From Terana coerulea (lineage: Eukaryota; Basidiomycota; Agaricomycetes; Polyporales; Phanerochaetaceae), in the NCBI GenBank assembly GCA_024811115.1, contig JAKOGH010000344.1, positions 1-51,737 on the forward strand: 51,737 nucleotides of DNA, given 5' to 3'. Below the pieces are notes generated by a model, which saw nothing but the letters and a program-made list of their open reading frames with translations, had not been told where the DNA came from and made no database searches. Below are positions 11,629 to 23,789 of this stretch, piece by piece. The stretch's first letter is position 1, and every line of letters begins with the position of its first letter. A program made the translations under genes and the position numbers.

Positions 11629-12650
11629 TCACCATGGCGCATTTTCTGTGTACAATGACATGTGCGACAAGGAGATTGACAGGCAGGTCAGTATGTACCT
11701 TTCGCTTTCTATGTATAGAAGTAGCACTTGAAGGATAAATCACGCAAACATAGAACAGACGAAAACCAGACCGCTTACTGGAGCCGTGTCTATGCGTGAC
11801 ACTGGCATACTGTTCAACATCCTCGTTGGCTTGACGTTCTTTGTCGATATCTTTTACCAACTCTAGCGCGTAAGTTCCAGTTTCTCTTTGCATATTGCAA
11901 TCAGTGAATAAGATCCTTCGCTCTAGCTTTTGGATCATGGTTTCATCTCTACCCATCAACTTCCTGTACCCTTTTGTGAAACATTGGATATGGTGTCCCC
12001 AGGGTGGGGCTAGGTGAGTATCCGTGCCATGCATCGTGCGCAACACCACCCGCTCACTGTGCATTTGCATTAAGCAATGGCTGCTAGCTGGGGCTGTCGC
12101 GGTTGCTTGGGCATCAGTCGCCAACTGGGATAGCATTACGCCACAGGATATCAAGGTCCTCATCTATCTATGGCTCGCGGTGCTATTGTAAGTGCCAATA
12201 TCCATGACCAGTACACTAATTGCTTTCTTATCCTACGATTACCAGCTGGTGCGTGTCATGTGACATAGTGTATGCGACTTTGGATCGCAAGGACGACGCA
12301 TGTATTGGAACAATGTCTACGGCTCGCTTCTTCGGCACCTACTTGCGCACTTTTACCTCTATGCTTGGAGTCGCGTTCATTGGTTTTCTGACTCTGGCTG
12401 GCATCGCCAATGGCAGCGGGCTTTCATTCTATGCGGTAGGGTGTTTTGGCGCAGCGCTTCATGTCGGCTGGCAGATGTTGTCATGGGATATCAATGACGA
12501 CCTTTCTACCTTCAAGATCTTCAAGGTCAGTCATGTAGTGAGGCACGCTATCATAATTGGCAGTCTAACCAACTTGGACTCTCTGAAGAGCAATGGCTAC
12601 CTCGGCTTTCCCCGATACTGTCTGGGTTGCTGCTGGACTGCTACCTCTAA
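11629..12650 (+). pseudogene. UbiA-family prenyltransferase fragment, N-terminus removed at element A
   Basis: UbiA enzymes are membrane prenyltransferases that attach isoprenoid chains to aromatic or other acceptors. The fragment starts directly at element A with VYNDMCDKEIDRQ, the first Asp-rich motif (NDxxDxxxD). After an intron it gives QTKTRPLTGAVS, then SLPINFLYPFVKHW, a helix WLLAGAVAVAWASVANW, and the second Asp motif DIVYATLDRKDD. Later pieces are FHAQ-region helices and KIFKSNGYLGF, then ILSGLLLDCYL and TAA at 12,648-12,650. Lesions are a stop after VDIFYQL and a shift between GFP and ILSGLLL. The N-terminal helices are absent and are not found on the far side of A. Too broken to be active; the substrate cannot be inferred. 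Confidence 0.75.
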
Positions 12651-14277
12651 GTGTACTTACTAGATGCATGTATGAAGTCGAAGTCGAAGTTGTTTCTGTC
12701 AGAAACAAATGCAATTAACTCGACTGTAAATGTTGTCGAACCCTGGCTGGCCCTCGGGCAACTTCAATGTCCTGGGTATGATGCATTGCTTGGTGTCAAG
12801 CCTGAGAGGAACCCCCTCTTCATGGCCTCTAATCCTTTACATGCCGTGAGGACACCTTGGCAGTGTGCCGCTGCAGAGGTAGTATCGGGCTGGGGACAGG
12901 TTAGCGGCACGAGCGGGTGGGGCGACGGTCGAGGAAGGAGTGGCCGCGTAAATATCCGAAACCAAGTAGCTAGCGTGAAATACGATTCGACTTTACCAAA
13001 CCCAACGTGCGACGAGTGGTGCACTGGTAGGTGGAAACTGAGAGCGCCGTGTATGCGTGCGAAACCTATAAACTACTAGTCAGCTCAATAAACAAAAGCT
13101 CGCAACACACTTAGCTCCTTGTCAACTCGTTGTCGACGGACTCAAACTTGTTCAGAATGACGGGGATGCAAGGACTCAGCGCGAGTGCGAAACAAGAGGC
13201 GCTTGGGGAAAGACACTCCGGTTTATTTGACCGTGCTGCATTCGGACAGGCAATGACTAAGGGAATAGCGAGGGTAGCGACACGGCTGATTTGAGAACGA
13301 GAGCTGCTGCTCTCAGAGCACGAGCAGCATCGGCTATCCTGGCCTTGCCAGTGGCCCTTACATCCCGTCTTCCCACGATCACGACCATTGGTCCTATTGT
13401 TGTCTGCGAGGGTACAAGCGTATATGAGAGAAGGAATGAGAAAGAGAAAAAGAAAGATGGAAGATGGAGACAATCGCGATACCTTTGAGCTTCCTGGGCC
13501 ATCGAGCGAGTAGTTCGGCGTGAGCATGGTTCAAAGTGCGATTAGACCAGCACTCCTTGACCTCGTACTCACCACCACCTCAAGTAGACGCCCACCTACT
13601 CGTTTCCTCTGCAGCCTCAATCGACCCCACCCTTTTCTTTCTTAGGTTTCTTTTTGCCTCACTTACGGCGGGGCTCGCTGTGCGAGTCAGTAAGTATGAA
13701 AAACGAGGGCCGTCTGGCCTGATCGCGTCCTGGGGCATCTTTCATAGGGATCAGGCTAGCGGAAACGCTGTCTGATCTCCATTTCTGGCATGGGGACCAC
13801 TCAGGCACGAACCATGACCTATGTTGACCCTGCGTCGACAAGGGAGGGACACACTGGGGCTTTGGCCCTGGTCGCTGTCCCGCCTACTGTTTACCCCTGC
13901 GGGGCCCGTACATTCTAATAAATTAACAATATATTTGTTGATATCGATGGATAACCGAGAACCCCTTGGCGCATGGCTGCCGCCTGTGGGGTGTGTCAGT
14001 CGCAAGGACCGAGAACTCGCCCGGCGAGGTCTGGGCATCCATGCATAATCCTTAGAGTTTGCACAGAACTCTGTTAGATGAAGGGAAAGTGTTGCGAGTA
14101 TCCGGCAGAGCACCACCAGGCACCGCACCACTGGATCTCAAAACCTGTATAAACTCAGAACCCCAGAAGTCTGAGCACATGCCCACCCTAACAGAGCGAA
14201 GTGCTTTAGTACTCCGGCTCACTACACGTTTCCCTCCCACAAGCACCGGTGTGGAGGGAATCCCCTCAGTCCGGCGT
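12651..14277. other. Unassigned stretch between UbiA fragment and LINE
   Basis: About 1.6 kb. Short open frames exist on both strands (for example minus 13,527-13,111), but none shows a family motif, a signal peptide or convincing introns. It may include LINE 5' sequence or non-coding DNA. Confidence 0.3.
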
Positions 14278-14287
14278 TTATATAAAA
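14278..14287 (+). promoter_or_regulatory. TATA-like box before LINE ORF1 unit 1
   Basis: TTATATAAAA lies about 85 bp before the ATG at 14,370. A similar box (TATAAATA, 15,043-15,050) lies about 100 bp before the second ORF1 start at 15,145, supporting a repeated LINE promoter. Confidence 0.4.
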
Positions 14288-14369
14288 CGGACCAACATAA
14301 AGGAGAGAGCGGACCCACGTTCAGCACTAGACTGAACTTGAGTTCTACCACCTCAGCCTTCACATCACC

Positions 14370-14940
14370 ATGTCTCAGACCGGGAAGAAGGAGCAGGCCG
14401 TGGACATGTCCACCCCTGTGACCAACGCCGTCCTCCCTCACCGAGGGAGGCGCCCTGAAGCTGTCCCCAGTCCTGCACGCGCGCGAAGGACAAAGGGAAG
14501 GGCAAGCCGGCCGGCGCCGTGAGTTCCACTCTACGAGCACGCACCGGCAAAACTAACTACCCTGCAGACGCGAAGGGAAGGTCAGGGACAACAGTCCCAA
14601 GTATTCCTTCCAAGATTTCCTCAAGTCAGAAATCCTGGCCGGGTCTGTCTGCGAGGGTGCAGATTAGGCGTGCTGGATGGAAGAGGAGGAGTTCCTCTTC
14701 CCCACCAATGACAAGGAGTGGGAGGCTGAGTCAGAATTGATCGGCTCTCCCAGGCTCTCCAAGGCCTGGAGCGTATCCAACGGGAGCGCCGCCCGCGAGG
14801 TACGTATGCAGCATCCCGCATACGGACTAGAGTATCTCACGCCCGGACCCTTCTCAGGCAGGAAGCCGCGAGGAGGGAACCGGAAGCGCGAGGAAGCCGA
14901 GAACTCACGAAGGACCCGCTTCCTTCTCGCGCGAGGACTA
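14370..14940 (+). pseudogene. LINE ORF1 5' fragment, unit 1
   Basis: It starts MSQTGKKEQAVDM. Later frames give YSFQDFLKSEILAGSV and EEEFLFPTNDKEWEAESELIG. The layout matches the start of the second unit at 15,145 (MSQTSG..., then EYTFDNLLHEKIFQEAFLADF). It seems to be a diverged extra copy of the 5' end of the same LINE type, either from tandem insertion or from a repeated 5' promoter monomer. Several frameshifts are present. Confidence 0.5.
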
Positions 14941-15042
14941 ATTTGTAGTATTACAAACAATGCATTTTTGGTTACGCTCAGCGTGCTGAACATGTGTGAT
15001 TGTGACCATCGGTGCGAGGCAGCGAGACCAAACAAGTTGTGG

Positions 15043-15050
15043 TATAAATA
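15043..15050 (+). promoter_or_regulatory. TATA-like box before LINE ORF1 unit 2
   Basis: TATAAATA lies about 100 bp upstream of the ATG at 15,145 (MSQTSG). See the equivalent box at 14,278. Confidence 0.35.
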
Positions 15051-15144
15051 CCTAACAACGAACAGCTACAAAGAGCAAGACACTGAACTCGTTCAGCACA
15101 TCCCTCTCCTTGTAACTCTTTGCATCCAAAGCATCTCATCTGCT

Positions 15145-17409
15145 ATGTCTCAGACCAGCGGCAACACTCCCAGGGCCCGGCTAACACCGGCCCAGGAATG
15201 ACAGCGCCCGGCATGGTAAGTGGTCACAAGGCCACCTTCCATGTTCACGCAACTTATGATATTCCCAAGGAGCGGACCGGGTCTAAGCACCTCCGCACCG
15301 GTACCCTCCGGCTCCAGGGGCACCCTGGAGTACACCTTCGACAATCTTCTCCACGAGAAGATCTTTCAGGAGGCCTTCCTCGCCGACTTCGTCGAGCCAA
15401 AAAGTCCTTCGAAGAGCTCGAGACCGAGGACCGGATTGGTACCCCCATGTAGGAGAACATCCTCTCCGAACTCCGCAACCTCACCATGTGCTTGCACGGC
15501 GTGGGCACCATCGTTGATGGCAACAAGTACAACATTGCCGGCTCCATAGCGCTCTGGAACAAGGGGGACTTGGTGGACCGAATCACTGAGCCCATCGAGT
15601 TCGCGAGGTGCCTCCGCAAACTGTCTTTGGCCTGGGACGAGATCGTCTCTGGCGTCCAGGAGATCAGCGGCAGGAAGATCCCGGCCATCCAGGTCGATCC
15701 CAAGATTGACACCTACACTTTCGCGAGTGGGCGGTCGGCGAGACCGCTGCCAAGGTGCTCGGTGACCTCATACGGGCGACTCTGCGCCAACACCCGCTGG
15801 CTTCCACAAGGCGTCGACAAGCTCTGCAAGTCCATGGAGACACTCTCTGTGAACGCCAAGCACGGCTTCAACAACATCGCTGACAAGGTCGACAAGGTCG
15901 CCTCGGCCATCAAGGCGTTGTCCTACTCCGGGCGGCCGCCTCTCCCACTCCCCAGCTTCATGATGCCAACCACTTCGTCGGCTGCGAAGCGACCCTCCCG
16001 TCGGAGGAGAAGGGCCGCCCGCAGAAGCAGGGCAAGCCCGTCCTGAGTGAGCGCACGGCTGAGGAGGCCCGCGCTAGAAAGCCGCTGCTGCTTCCAAGGG
16101 CAAAAGCGCCCCTACCCCTTCCCCCTCAAACTGGGTCTTCTAAGAAGGCCCGTGTTTCCACCCTTCCTCCGGTTGTCACAGACTGGAACCACGTCGCAGG
16201 CGCCGCGGGGCTCATGGCCTTCGTCGGCGACGCCGATGAGCTTCGAGCGCTCGCGAAGCTCGCGAAGATCATTTTAGTCCGAGTCGACCTGGGAGGCCCT
16301 AGCCACAGTCACGCCGGCCCCCACTAATGCCCCCGCCCCCCATCCCCACGGCTGGAGGCCCAAGCCAGTCCGCACGGACTCGACGCTGGTGTGGCTGCGA
16401 AAGCGCCCACCGGCGGAAGTGGTCGCACCCCGAACCCCCGGTCCGCGAAGGACAGAAGGGTAAGGGCGCGGCGTCCAGCACGTCATCCCCGGGAGGGCAG
16501 GTCCAGAGAAATCCGGATCGACCTCCTGGAGGTGCTCACCACCTCGGATCCCGCCGCCGACATCCGGCATGCAGGTGGAGCGGTCCAGACCGACCTTGCC
16601 AAGGTCAACGACAATGGGTACCAGGTCCTCGAGATCGAGAAGGTCGAGGGGCACCCGAACCAGCTGCAGTGGTACGTCCGCTTCAGGTCCCATCCGTCCG
16701 TGATCTTTGTCAGCGGCGTTCAACCGGTCTATGACTGAGGACACTGAGTTCTGGGGATGAGGGACAAGAAGCACTCGGGCTGCATGCTCGAGGCCCATCG
16801 TACCCAAGTCTGCCTATACAATGTGATGTGCATGGACATGAAGTCCGGCACTAAGATGGCCCCAGCCCGTGTTCATCAAGAGATGTTGAACACGTGGCTA
16901 GAGCTGGCGTCCATTGCTGAGCACCCGGAGTACGCTCCGAAGGCTCATCCGATGAACGGGAAGGTGGACAGGTCTGCCATGTTCGTCTTCACCATTCGCT
17001 GACACGGATCAGGGCATGGCCTCGAAGAATATTGTCGGAAACTCCCCAAGCGGGAGTTCCTCGGCAACAAGCGCTGCTACTTCGGCATGTACCGTCAGGA
17101 AGGAGCATGTAGACTTCTGCACGCACTGTTTCGCTTGGCGGCACTCGGCATCCCGATGCCAGTCCAAGTTCAACAAGTGGTATAATGTCTGCTCGCTCCC
17201 TCAGAGCGCCGGACTTGCACAACCGTCACTGCACGCGCTGCAAGCCCTACCGCTTCGGCGAGGGCCTTGCATCTCACCTGTGCCCGCTGAAGCATGACCA
17301 GAGCCATCTCTTCTGCAGGAACTGTAACTACACAGGCCATGGCCCGACGTCGCCCTCGTGCCTGATGAGGAAGCACGCGCAGGAGAAGGAGTGGTTTGAG
17401 AACCCCTGA
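15145..17409 (+). pseudogene. LINE ORF1 (gag-like, zinc knuckles)
   Basis: After MSQTSG the frame breaks repeatedly. Recognisable pieces include EYTFDNLLHEKIFQEAFLADF, a longer stretch with VGTIVDGNKYNIAGSIALWN and WDEIVSGVQEISGRKIPAI, then DLLEVLTTSDPAADIR and GYQVLEIEKVEGHPNQLQWY. Near the end are Cys/His clusters CTHCFAWRHSASRCQ and CRNCNYTGHGPTSPSC, typical of nucleic-acid-binding zinc knuckles in LINE ORF1. TGA is at 17,407-17,409. ORF1 proteins coat the LINE RNA. About 790 bp of low-information sequence follows before the endonuclease. Confidence 0.65.
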
Positions 17410-18197
17410 ACTACGCCCAGATAGCGCTTGACGACGCTGCCCTCGAAAGAAAGCTCAAGAATGCAGGGTCGGGCCAATCGGGCCTCGACACGCACCTTCG
17501 CGAGCAGGCGAAGAAGAACAAGGGCAAGTCCGGGGCCGAGCGGCCTGGGCGCCGGGCCCTAGTTCTTCCACACAGAAGGGTGAGCTGAGCGCGAGTCCGG
17601 CTTCCGAGTCCACTGACGACGAGGGAAATATCCACATGGCCACGTAGGCCGCATGTATAGTAACAATAGCACATACACAATTGACAGTATCATGCAACTG
17701 GGATCCTTCTTCTGCGAGCACACAGTGGACATCCTGGACTGTGTGATCTGTGAGAACCAGGCTACAGACTCCTCAACTGAGCCTGGCCAGCCTCCTGAAC
17801 CCATCCCTCGCGAGCATTCTCAACAGCGAGACTGTGAATTAACCCCTGCGGACCTGTTTGACCACAACGGCGTCCCCATCTCCCCCTGCTTTAAGCTACG
17901 TGAACTGTGCCTGAGGAGCACATGCTTAACTTCGAGGAGCTACCTCCCGCCATCGATGGTGACGAGGAGGACTTTGCCATTGCACCGCCTCTAGACATAG
18001 AAGCGGTCCGATGCGAGGCAGATGCAGCATTGCGCAACAATGCACGCCCTGCCCCAGAGTCTCGGGCACCTCGTGTGACCATCGAGGACATCGATGACTC
18101 CACATTCTCAGATGAGCCATGGCATGCCCTGAGAAGGAACGAACACAGATAGGGATGGGAACGAAGTCCCCGTAACTCATAATCTGGACGTGAAAGA

Positions 18198-19560
18198 TTG
18201 GCGCTGCATATCTGCCGAATGTGCGAAGTCCGACCCAATCAGGGCAATGTGCTCGAAAACTTCCTGGACCACGATCTGATCATGATCCAGGAACCCTTTT
18301 GGGGCATCTCCAAGAGAGTCGCCTCTGGGAAATCCAAGGATGGGAAGTCATTGACACCGTCCATCATAGGAACTTTATGTGCTTTGGGCGCTGCCAAAGG
18401 GTGCAGAACGGTCACATATGTGAACAAGAAGTGGGCGCATTACAGCCCCCGCGACCTCACCATTGCCAGGCACAGTCCCCAAAGGGACATCGATGCGCCA
18501 CTCTCACGGGTGGAAGGGGAAGTCATGAACTTCCTCAACGTATACAATGATTTGAAGTCCCACGCAGCGGTCAAGTGGCTTGAAAACCACGCTGTGGAAC
18601 TTTCGAACGTCGTAGCCATGTGCGAGACTTTAATATCCGGCACATGAAATGGGATGAGCGCAGCGGCCGGACTGATCATCGCGAAGGCTCAATAACAAGA
18701 CTAAACGATTTGGCGATATTCTCATCGAAGTTGCTGGAAGTCAACATTGGACTGTCTTTGCTGAATGATTGCAAAGCGGGCAGGCCATCAACTTGGATCT
18801 TTGCCGGCAAAGATTACGAGAGCGGCTCGGGTACTCGACCTAGTAGCATGCCGAGGAATGATACTACGGATGAGTACATTAGAGTTAGAGGGACAGATCG
18901 ACACATGTCGGATCACTGCCCATTGGAATTCTCCGTGCGGGTTAAAGCCATGAGAGCGAAGCCCACGATCCTTCACGGATCAAAGAACAGCCGGAAATAC
19001 TGGCGAGGCGTTCAAAAGCATGTGTGCAACATATCAGCACGGGGCCGAAAGAAGTCAACGAAAGAAGGGTTGGGGTATCTATACCACTGACAAGTTCTCA
19101 CAGCAGGACATAGATGGCGTCTTTGACAAATTCTATGATGCAATGTGCAAGCAATGGGACGACGTGGCGAAATGCCCGAACCCCAGCGCCAAAGCAAATC
19201 ACAAGTGGAACCACGAGTGTTCCGCCGCACGAGACAAAGACTATCATAACTAGGGGCAACTTGCAACAGTCAAAAAAGATAGCCAGGGCGCTCCAGAGGA
19301 AGGTGGACGAGGGTGATAACTTGCTCCAAACCCTCACCGACTTGACCAAAGCGCTGAACGGTGCAAGTTCTGGCGTGAAGAAGTTCATGAGTTTGAGAAC
19401 CAGCAACACGCGACTCTCAGAAACGCTAAACGTGGCCATTTTGAAACCAAAATGGGTGCCATGCATCAGAGCAAAGTGTGGATGCTGCTGCTGGACTAAG
19501 CACGGAAGCAGAGCACCAACCAGAGCATCAAAGACAGGACGGCAACCCTGTCTCTGAACC
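18198..19560 (+). pseudogene. LINE ORF2 N-terminus: apurinic-type endonuclease
   Basis: HDLIMIQEPFWG is the endonuclease strand carrying the catalytic Glu (QEP). Further on come LISG, HMKWD, SDHCPLEFSV (the SDH catalytic motif near 18,910) and a linker rich in charged residues. Frames change at least twice. This domain nicks target DNA for target-primed reverse transcription. It is continuous with the reverse transcriptase once the SINE at 19,770 is removed. Confidence 0.7.
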
Positions 19561-19769
19561 CGCTAAACTGGCAGAGGTCCTTCAGAACTAATTCACTAAA
19601 CGAGCACGGAAACCCGTCGGCAGAAGGCATAACGTTTATCGATTATGCCTACAGAGAGGTTGAGGAATGGCAGTACTTGCCGATCTCCGTAGCCTAAGTA
19701 GAGGAAGCGCTCCGCGACACGTGAGCAACTTCTTTGCTCCAGCCCAGACCATGTGTCATGGTTCTGGTT

Positions 19770-19856
19770 GGGGGCCCTGCTGGCTTAGTGGGCAGAGCTA
19801 GTGGATAGCTTAGGTGTCCCCTCGTGACGGCCGTGGGCTCAAACCACAGGCCCCCC
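19770..19856 (+). other. tRNA-like head of the SINE
   Basis: The 7-bp acceptor pairing GGGGGCC/GGCCCCC is perfect. The A-box-like TGGCTTAGTGG, an anticodon-like stem GAGCT/AGCTT, a long variable region and a T-arm GTGG-GCTCAAA-CCAC follow. The 87-nt length with a long variable region recalls a class II (Ser or Leu type) tRNA. The loop lacks U33, so it is not a functional tRNA. Confidence 0.65.
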
Positions 19857-20295
19857 CATCACCTTCTTTGCCCCCTCTTTAACCATTCCACTCTTTAATT
19901 TTCAACATACCCTGATGCAGCAACCCATCTTTCCTAAACCGGCCCGCCTAACCTAAACGATCCGGCAAGCCGTCCTTCTGCGGCCCCAGCCCCCTTGATT
20001 TGTCACCGTCACAGCATAAGGCTTACCGTAAGCCCGGCATCACCAGCCAAATCGGCATCAAAGTCCCGGCAGGTAGCGGGCGCTCTCGCACAGTCCAATT
20101 AGCGGGAAGGACCACTTTCGATGGAGTGATGAGGAAGTCAAATAAGGAAGGTCCGCAGATGACCCGGCCGAGGCGATCACAAAGTGGATGAGTACTGTTG
20201 ATTCTGTACGCGTTTGGTCCTTAAAATTAGTTGATCACGTGTACGACACTGCATAAGCTCAGCTTGAGTGTGTATAAACGAGAGATCAAAAAAAA
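19770..20295 (+). mobile_element. tRNA-derived SINE with A-tail and 12-bp target duplication
   Basis: The 526-bp element begins with a tRNA-like head (19,770-19,856) and ends in a run of eight A (20,288-20,295). It is flanked by perfect 12-bp direct repeats ATGGTTCTGGTT at 19,758-19,769 and 20,296-20,307. The body after the head shows no coding capacity. The layout is that of a tRNA-headed SINE mobilised by a LINE. It interrupts the LINE ORF2 between endonuclease and reverse transcriptase, so it landed after that LINE copy. Confidence 0.85.
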
Positions 20296-20307
20296 ATGGT
20301 TCTGGTT

Positions 20308-22420
20308 AAAGAAGATCATCCTCGAACCTAACAAGGATGAGAAAATAAGGAAGACAAGTCCATGGTCACCGAGCGCGACGCGGACGAGTCTGTCCTAGAC
20401 ATGATAACATGGTTTCTTTGGCGCGTGCATCGCGTCTAGAGTCATGCCCACCAAACTCAGCGAATCACGCACCGTCGTCATTTCTAAACCTAACAAGCTG
20501 GACTACTCTGTAGCCAAGGCATATCAACCGATAGTTCTCCTGAACTGCCTAGGAAATTGCTTGAGAAATGCATTGCCAAGTGCATGCAATTTGAATGTCA
20601 AAAGTATGGAGTATTGCATCCCTCCCAGTTTTGGGGGAGCAATGCAGCAAAGTACAACTGATGCTGGTGTTTGTCTCACGCACAACATCAAAGAAGGCTG
20701 GAACCAGGATCTGGAGAGCTCTGTCCTTCTTATGGACATCTCACAGTTCTTTCCATCTATGGACCATGCGACGCTTGTGTACATCCTCAAGCGCTGCGAG
20801 GGTTCTCATCGCTTCTATGCAAGTTCTTCGAGTCTTATCTCGTGAGGCGGCAGACATCATTCCTGATCAATGGCATTGTCACTGATCCAGTGAACTTCTC
20901 CATCGGAGTAGGTCAGGCTCAGCGCTCTCGCCCCATTCTAACGAACATATACATCAGCGCCTGCTATCTATAGCACAATCAAGGCGCTTCGGAGCTAAGA
21001 ACACCGCCACCATCGGTGTAACGCTACAGTTCTACGTGGATGATGGCCTCATCCATGCAGCTACTAGACCGTCTGAACTTCGGAAAGGGAAACCCAGCCT
21101 GGAGATCAACAATCTGAAAATTAGGAAAGTCCTGATGATCATGTTATTCAGGTTGTTCGCCCTCAGACTCCAGTTCGAGGAGGACAAGCTGGAGCTCATG
21201 CACTTCCATGGGAACAGACACCCGTGGAAATGGAAGGACTCTGAGAAAGAGCCCAGCCCCTCGGCCCGCCACTTGCATTCAAGATTGCATCTGGTGGCAG
21301 GTGCTGTGCGGCAAGCGCGGCAAACTAGTGATGACAAATCTCGACCGCCTGTATCGCAAATGGGCTGGCAAAGAGATTAACATCAAACCCAAACCTTTCA
21401 TGAGGTACTTCGGGTTCATGCCGGACCCGAAACTCTGGAAGCATCACATAGAGTTTTACTGCAACAAAGGAGTAAGCACCATTGCGGCGCTTCGAATGCT
21501 TGGCACTTCTGAGCGAGGGCTCTCGCCCATCCATAAAGCGGAGACTTTACATCTCCAACGTTGTCCCTGTGATCCTCTATGGAGCACAGCTATGGTGGTC
21601 CCCGTACATGTGGAGTAACCACAAAATATATGAGGCAATCCAAAGGGTCCAAAACATAGCAATACGATGGATCACTGGCGCTTCAAAACCACCCCGTAGG
21701 AGGGATGGGAATGTTTGCGGGGCTGCTTCCCATCAAGCAACTCGTAACCAAACAAATGAAGAAAGCGTGCATCTGTGCACACACACTTCAGAGAGCCACC
21801 CTGTCCTCGCTTACGAGCGAGAAGGTGGTAGCGAAAGCGATCTCAGGCCACGCTCCACTCAGGCAGCGTGAGACCAACCACTAAGAAGGCTAAGAAGTGT
21901 TTCAAGCAAACGCCCATTGACCACATCAAGACCCTTATGGAGCTCTCCCATGAAGATAGACTGCCGCTCTCCGATCAGAGCATGCCAGGCAATCGCATCT
22001 GGGATCTCAAAGATCTCAACGACCCGGCCACCATGGACGGACCTGACGACACCATTGTTCAGATCTACAGACTGACTGGCGTGAACTGGAATGACAGAAA
22101 GCCCAGGATCATCCCTAAAAAGGGTGCCCCAGGGTTCAGTGGTGTATGAGCAGTTTGCAGAACTACAAATGCAAGCGGCTGCCAAGAATGACAAATACGA
22201 TCCTGTTCACGGACGGATCAATGCTGAAAGACAAGCAGACGGGCGTGCCCTCCACCGGAGCGGCGTACCGGCTACTTGATCTAAAGGGGAAGCATCACTC
22301 GGCCCCACATGATGCCAACGTCCTAGCACAGCATAAGTGGCCCTGTGGCCAAGTGACTGTATTCGATGCCAAAATGCAAGCCCTATATCGGGGCATCCTC
22401 CGCTCGCCGTGAAAGAGTCA
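20308..22420 (+). pseudogene. LINE ORF2: reverse transcriptase and first half of RNase H
   Basis: Reverse-transcriptase blocks visible in order are VVISKPNK, VLLMDISQFFPSMDHATL (block A Asp), INGIVTDPVNFSIGVGQ, and FYVDDGLIHAATRP, the catalytic DD. Thumb-region sequence follows, with IYEAIQRVQNIAIRWITGA. RNase H starts at about 22,150 with ILFTDGSM (first catalytic Asp). In VFDAKMQALYRG the usual catalytic Glu is Lys. The frame then shifts to HPPLAVKES and is cut by element B. Multiple frameshifts make it inactive. Confidence 0.75.
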
Positions 22421-23302
22421 CATCTGGAAAAACCCCTCTTTCTAATCTGTGCTTTATGCTTCTTATTTAACACTAAATTGTTTATTATGCTCTTTTCGCT
22501 TTTTGTGAAAATGTATTCTTAAAATATAGTTTATTTAGCTAATCTACATCTATTAGCTTGCTAAACAGCACATTGCCTTTTTAACATTCTAATCTGCTGA
22601 TTATTAATGGCTTTTTACTACCTAATTGACTTTTTATCCCTTACCAATGCCTTATTGCATTCTTTCATTAGCTCATTTACTATATTTCTTTTTATCTAAT
22701 TTCTCACTATTGCATATTTTATCAGTGGCTTATTATTAGCTTTTTACTTATTTGCTTGTTATTTGTATCATATTTATGACATTATCTAGAGCTTATGACA
22801 CTTATTTTGCTATTGCTTTTATTTATTACTTAGACTCTTATTATTGTATTGCTTAAAGCTAATTTAGTTCTATGTCCTCCTTTTTCTGCCAATCAGCTAA
22901 TCTATATACTTATACTATTACACTTTTAGAGTTAATGTAGCTACTATTTTCTATTTCAGCCTAGTTGGCACATAAATGCATAATGGATTCCTTATTAGAC
23001 TGGTTTTCAAAGTGCACAAAGCTTTAAGGATATTGTTAATGACAAGTCTGAAGCTCTTTAATATTACCTTTATAACCTAATATATAAGCTCTGTACAATT
23101 GCTAAAAAGAGCTGCTTTTGCCTAGAATGTCTATATTCTTATATAATTGCCATTTGCCACAGTTGAACAACAAGTTGCAATCAATTTTAAATATCACAAT
23201 AGCTCTAAAAGAGTGACTGCTTCACAGACGACCAAAGCAATTCACACTGTATGCTTTTGTTAATGGGCCGAGGCTCAAAAAGATGATCAGAAATAACCAC
23301 AA

Positions 23303-23376
23303 TGCACCCGGAAGGACTTGAACCCAGGACCACCTGGGTAAACGCGCCCAGTAGATTAACAACTGCGCCATAGCGG
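23303..23376 (-). other. tRNA-like segment in element B
   Basis: Same arrangement as in element A on the minus strand: A box TGGCGCAGTTGT, anticodon-like stem CTGGG/CCCAG, B box GGTTCAAGTCC, ending CCGGGTGCA. Confidence 0.55.
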
Positions 23377-23656
23377 CTTGAGTGTATTATCGTACAGAAT
23401 GGTCATAACTTACTGGGTATATTGAAGCGCCTTAACCCTTCGCGTTTTGGTTGGCGTCATCTTTCATTCCCTCGGTCCCTCATTCCTAACCGACGCGTTA
23501 GCTGCGTCAGCGACCACCTACCGCGACACCAGGACCCAAGCGACACCACACAAAGAGTGGGGGACGCGTGAATTATCGAGCAAGACTGTTGAAGGGAGGG
23601 GCTCCCCTGCAAACGAGTGACGTGGCCCTCTCGCCGCATCCGCTGCTACCCAGAGC

Positions 23657-23689
23657 CGTCCATGGCCGTGCATGCACGGCTTATGGACG
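23657..23689. other. Hairpin in element B
   Basis: CGTCCAT/ATGGACG enclosing GCCGTGCATGCACGGC, identical in plan to the element A hairpin. Confidence 0.7.
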
Positions 23690-23789
23690 GTGCTTTCATG
23701 AATAGGCACCACGCATCCCCCACCAGCAACGAACACCGCGCGCTGAACGCCCGCTGGTAGTCAAGCACGACGCAACAAGCTCAACGCCG

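Larger units (their letters stand above)
15000..22420 (+). mobile_element. 5' half of the Tad-like LINE (ORF1, endonuclease, RT, start of RNase H)
   Basis: The domain order fits a Tad-clade LINE: gag-like ORF1 with zinc knuckles, endonuclease, reverse transcriptase, RNase H. It stops exactly at element B (22,421), in the middle of RNase H. Its 3' continuation lies at 9166 on the opposite strand, next to element A. It is heavily decayed, with many frameshifts, and carries a SINE at 19,770-20,295. Confidence 0.8.

Noticed and set aside
11507..12163. Minus-strand frame of 218 codons
   Set aside because: It is antisense to the UbiA exons and introns, and its C-terminus is element A sequence.
45..12650. 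Terpenoid gene cluster (GGPP synthase plus UbiA prenyltransferase)
   Set aside because: The 'GGPP synthetase' name is not supported by motifs, UbiA is a broken fragment brought in by rearrangement, and no cyclase or P450 is present.
13111..13527. Possible small gene on the minus strand
   Set aside because: No domain, no supported introns and a low-complexity hydrophobic start; not enough to call.
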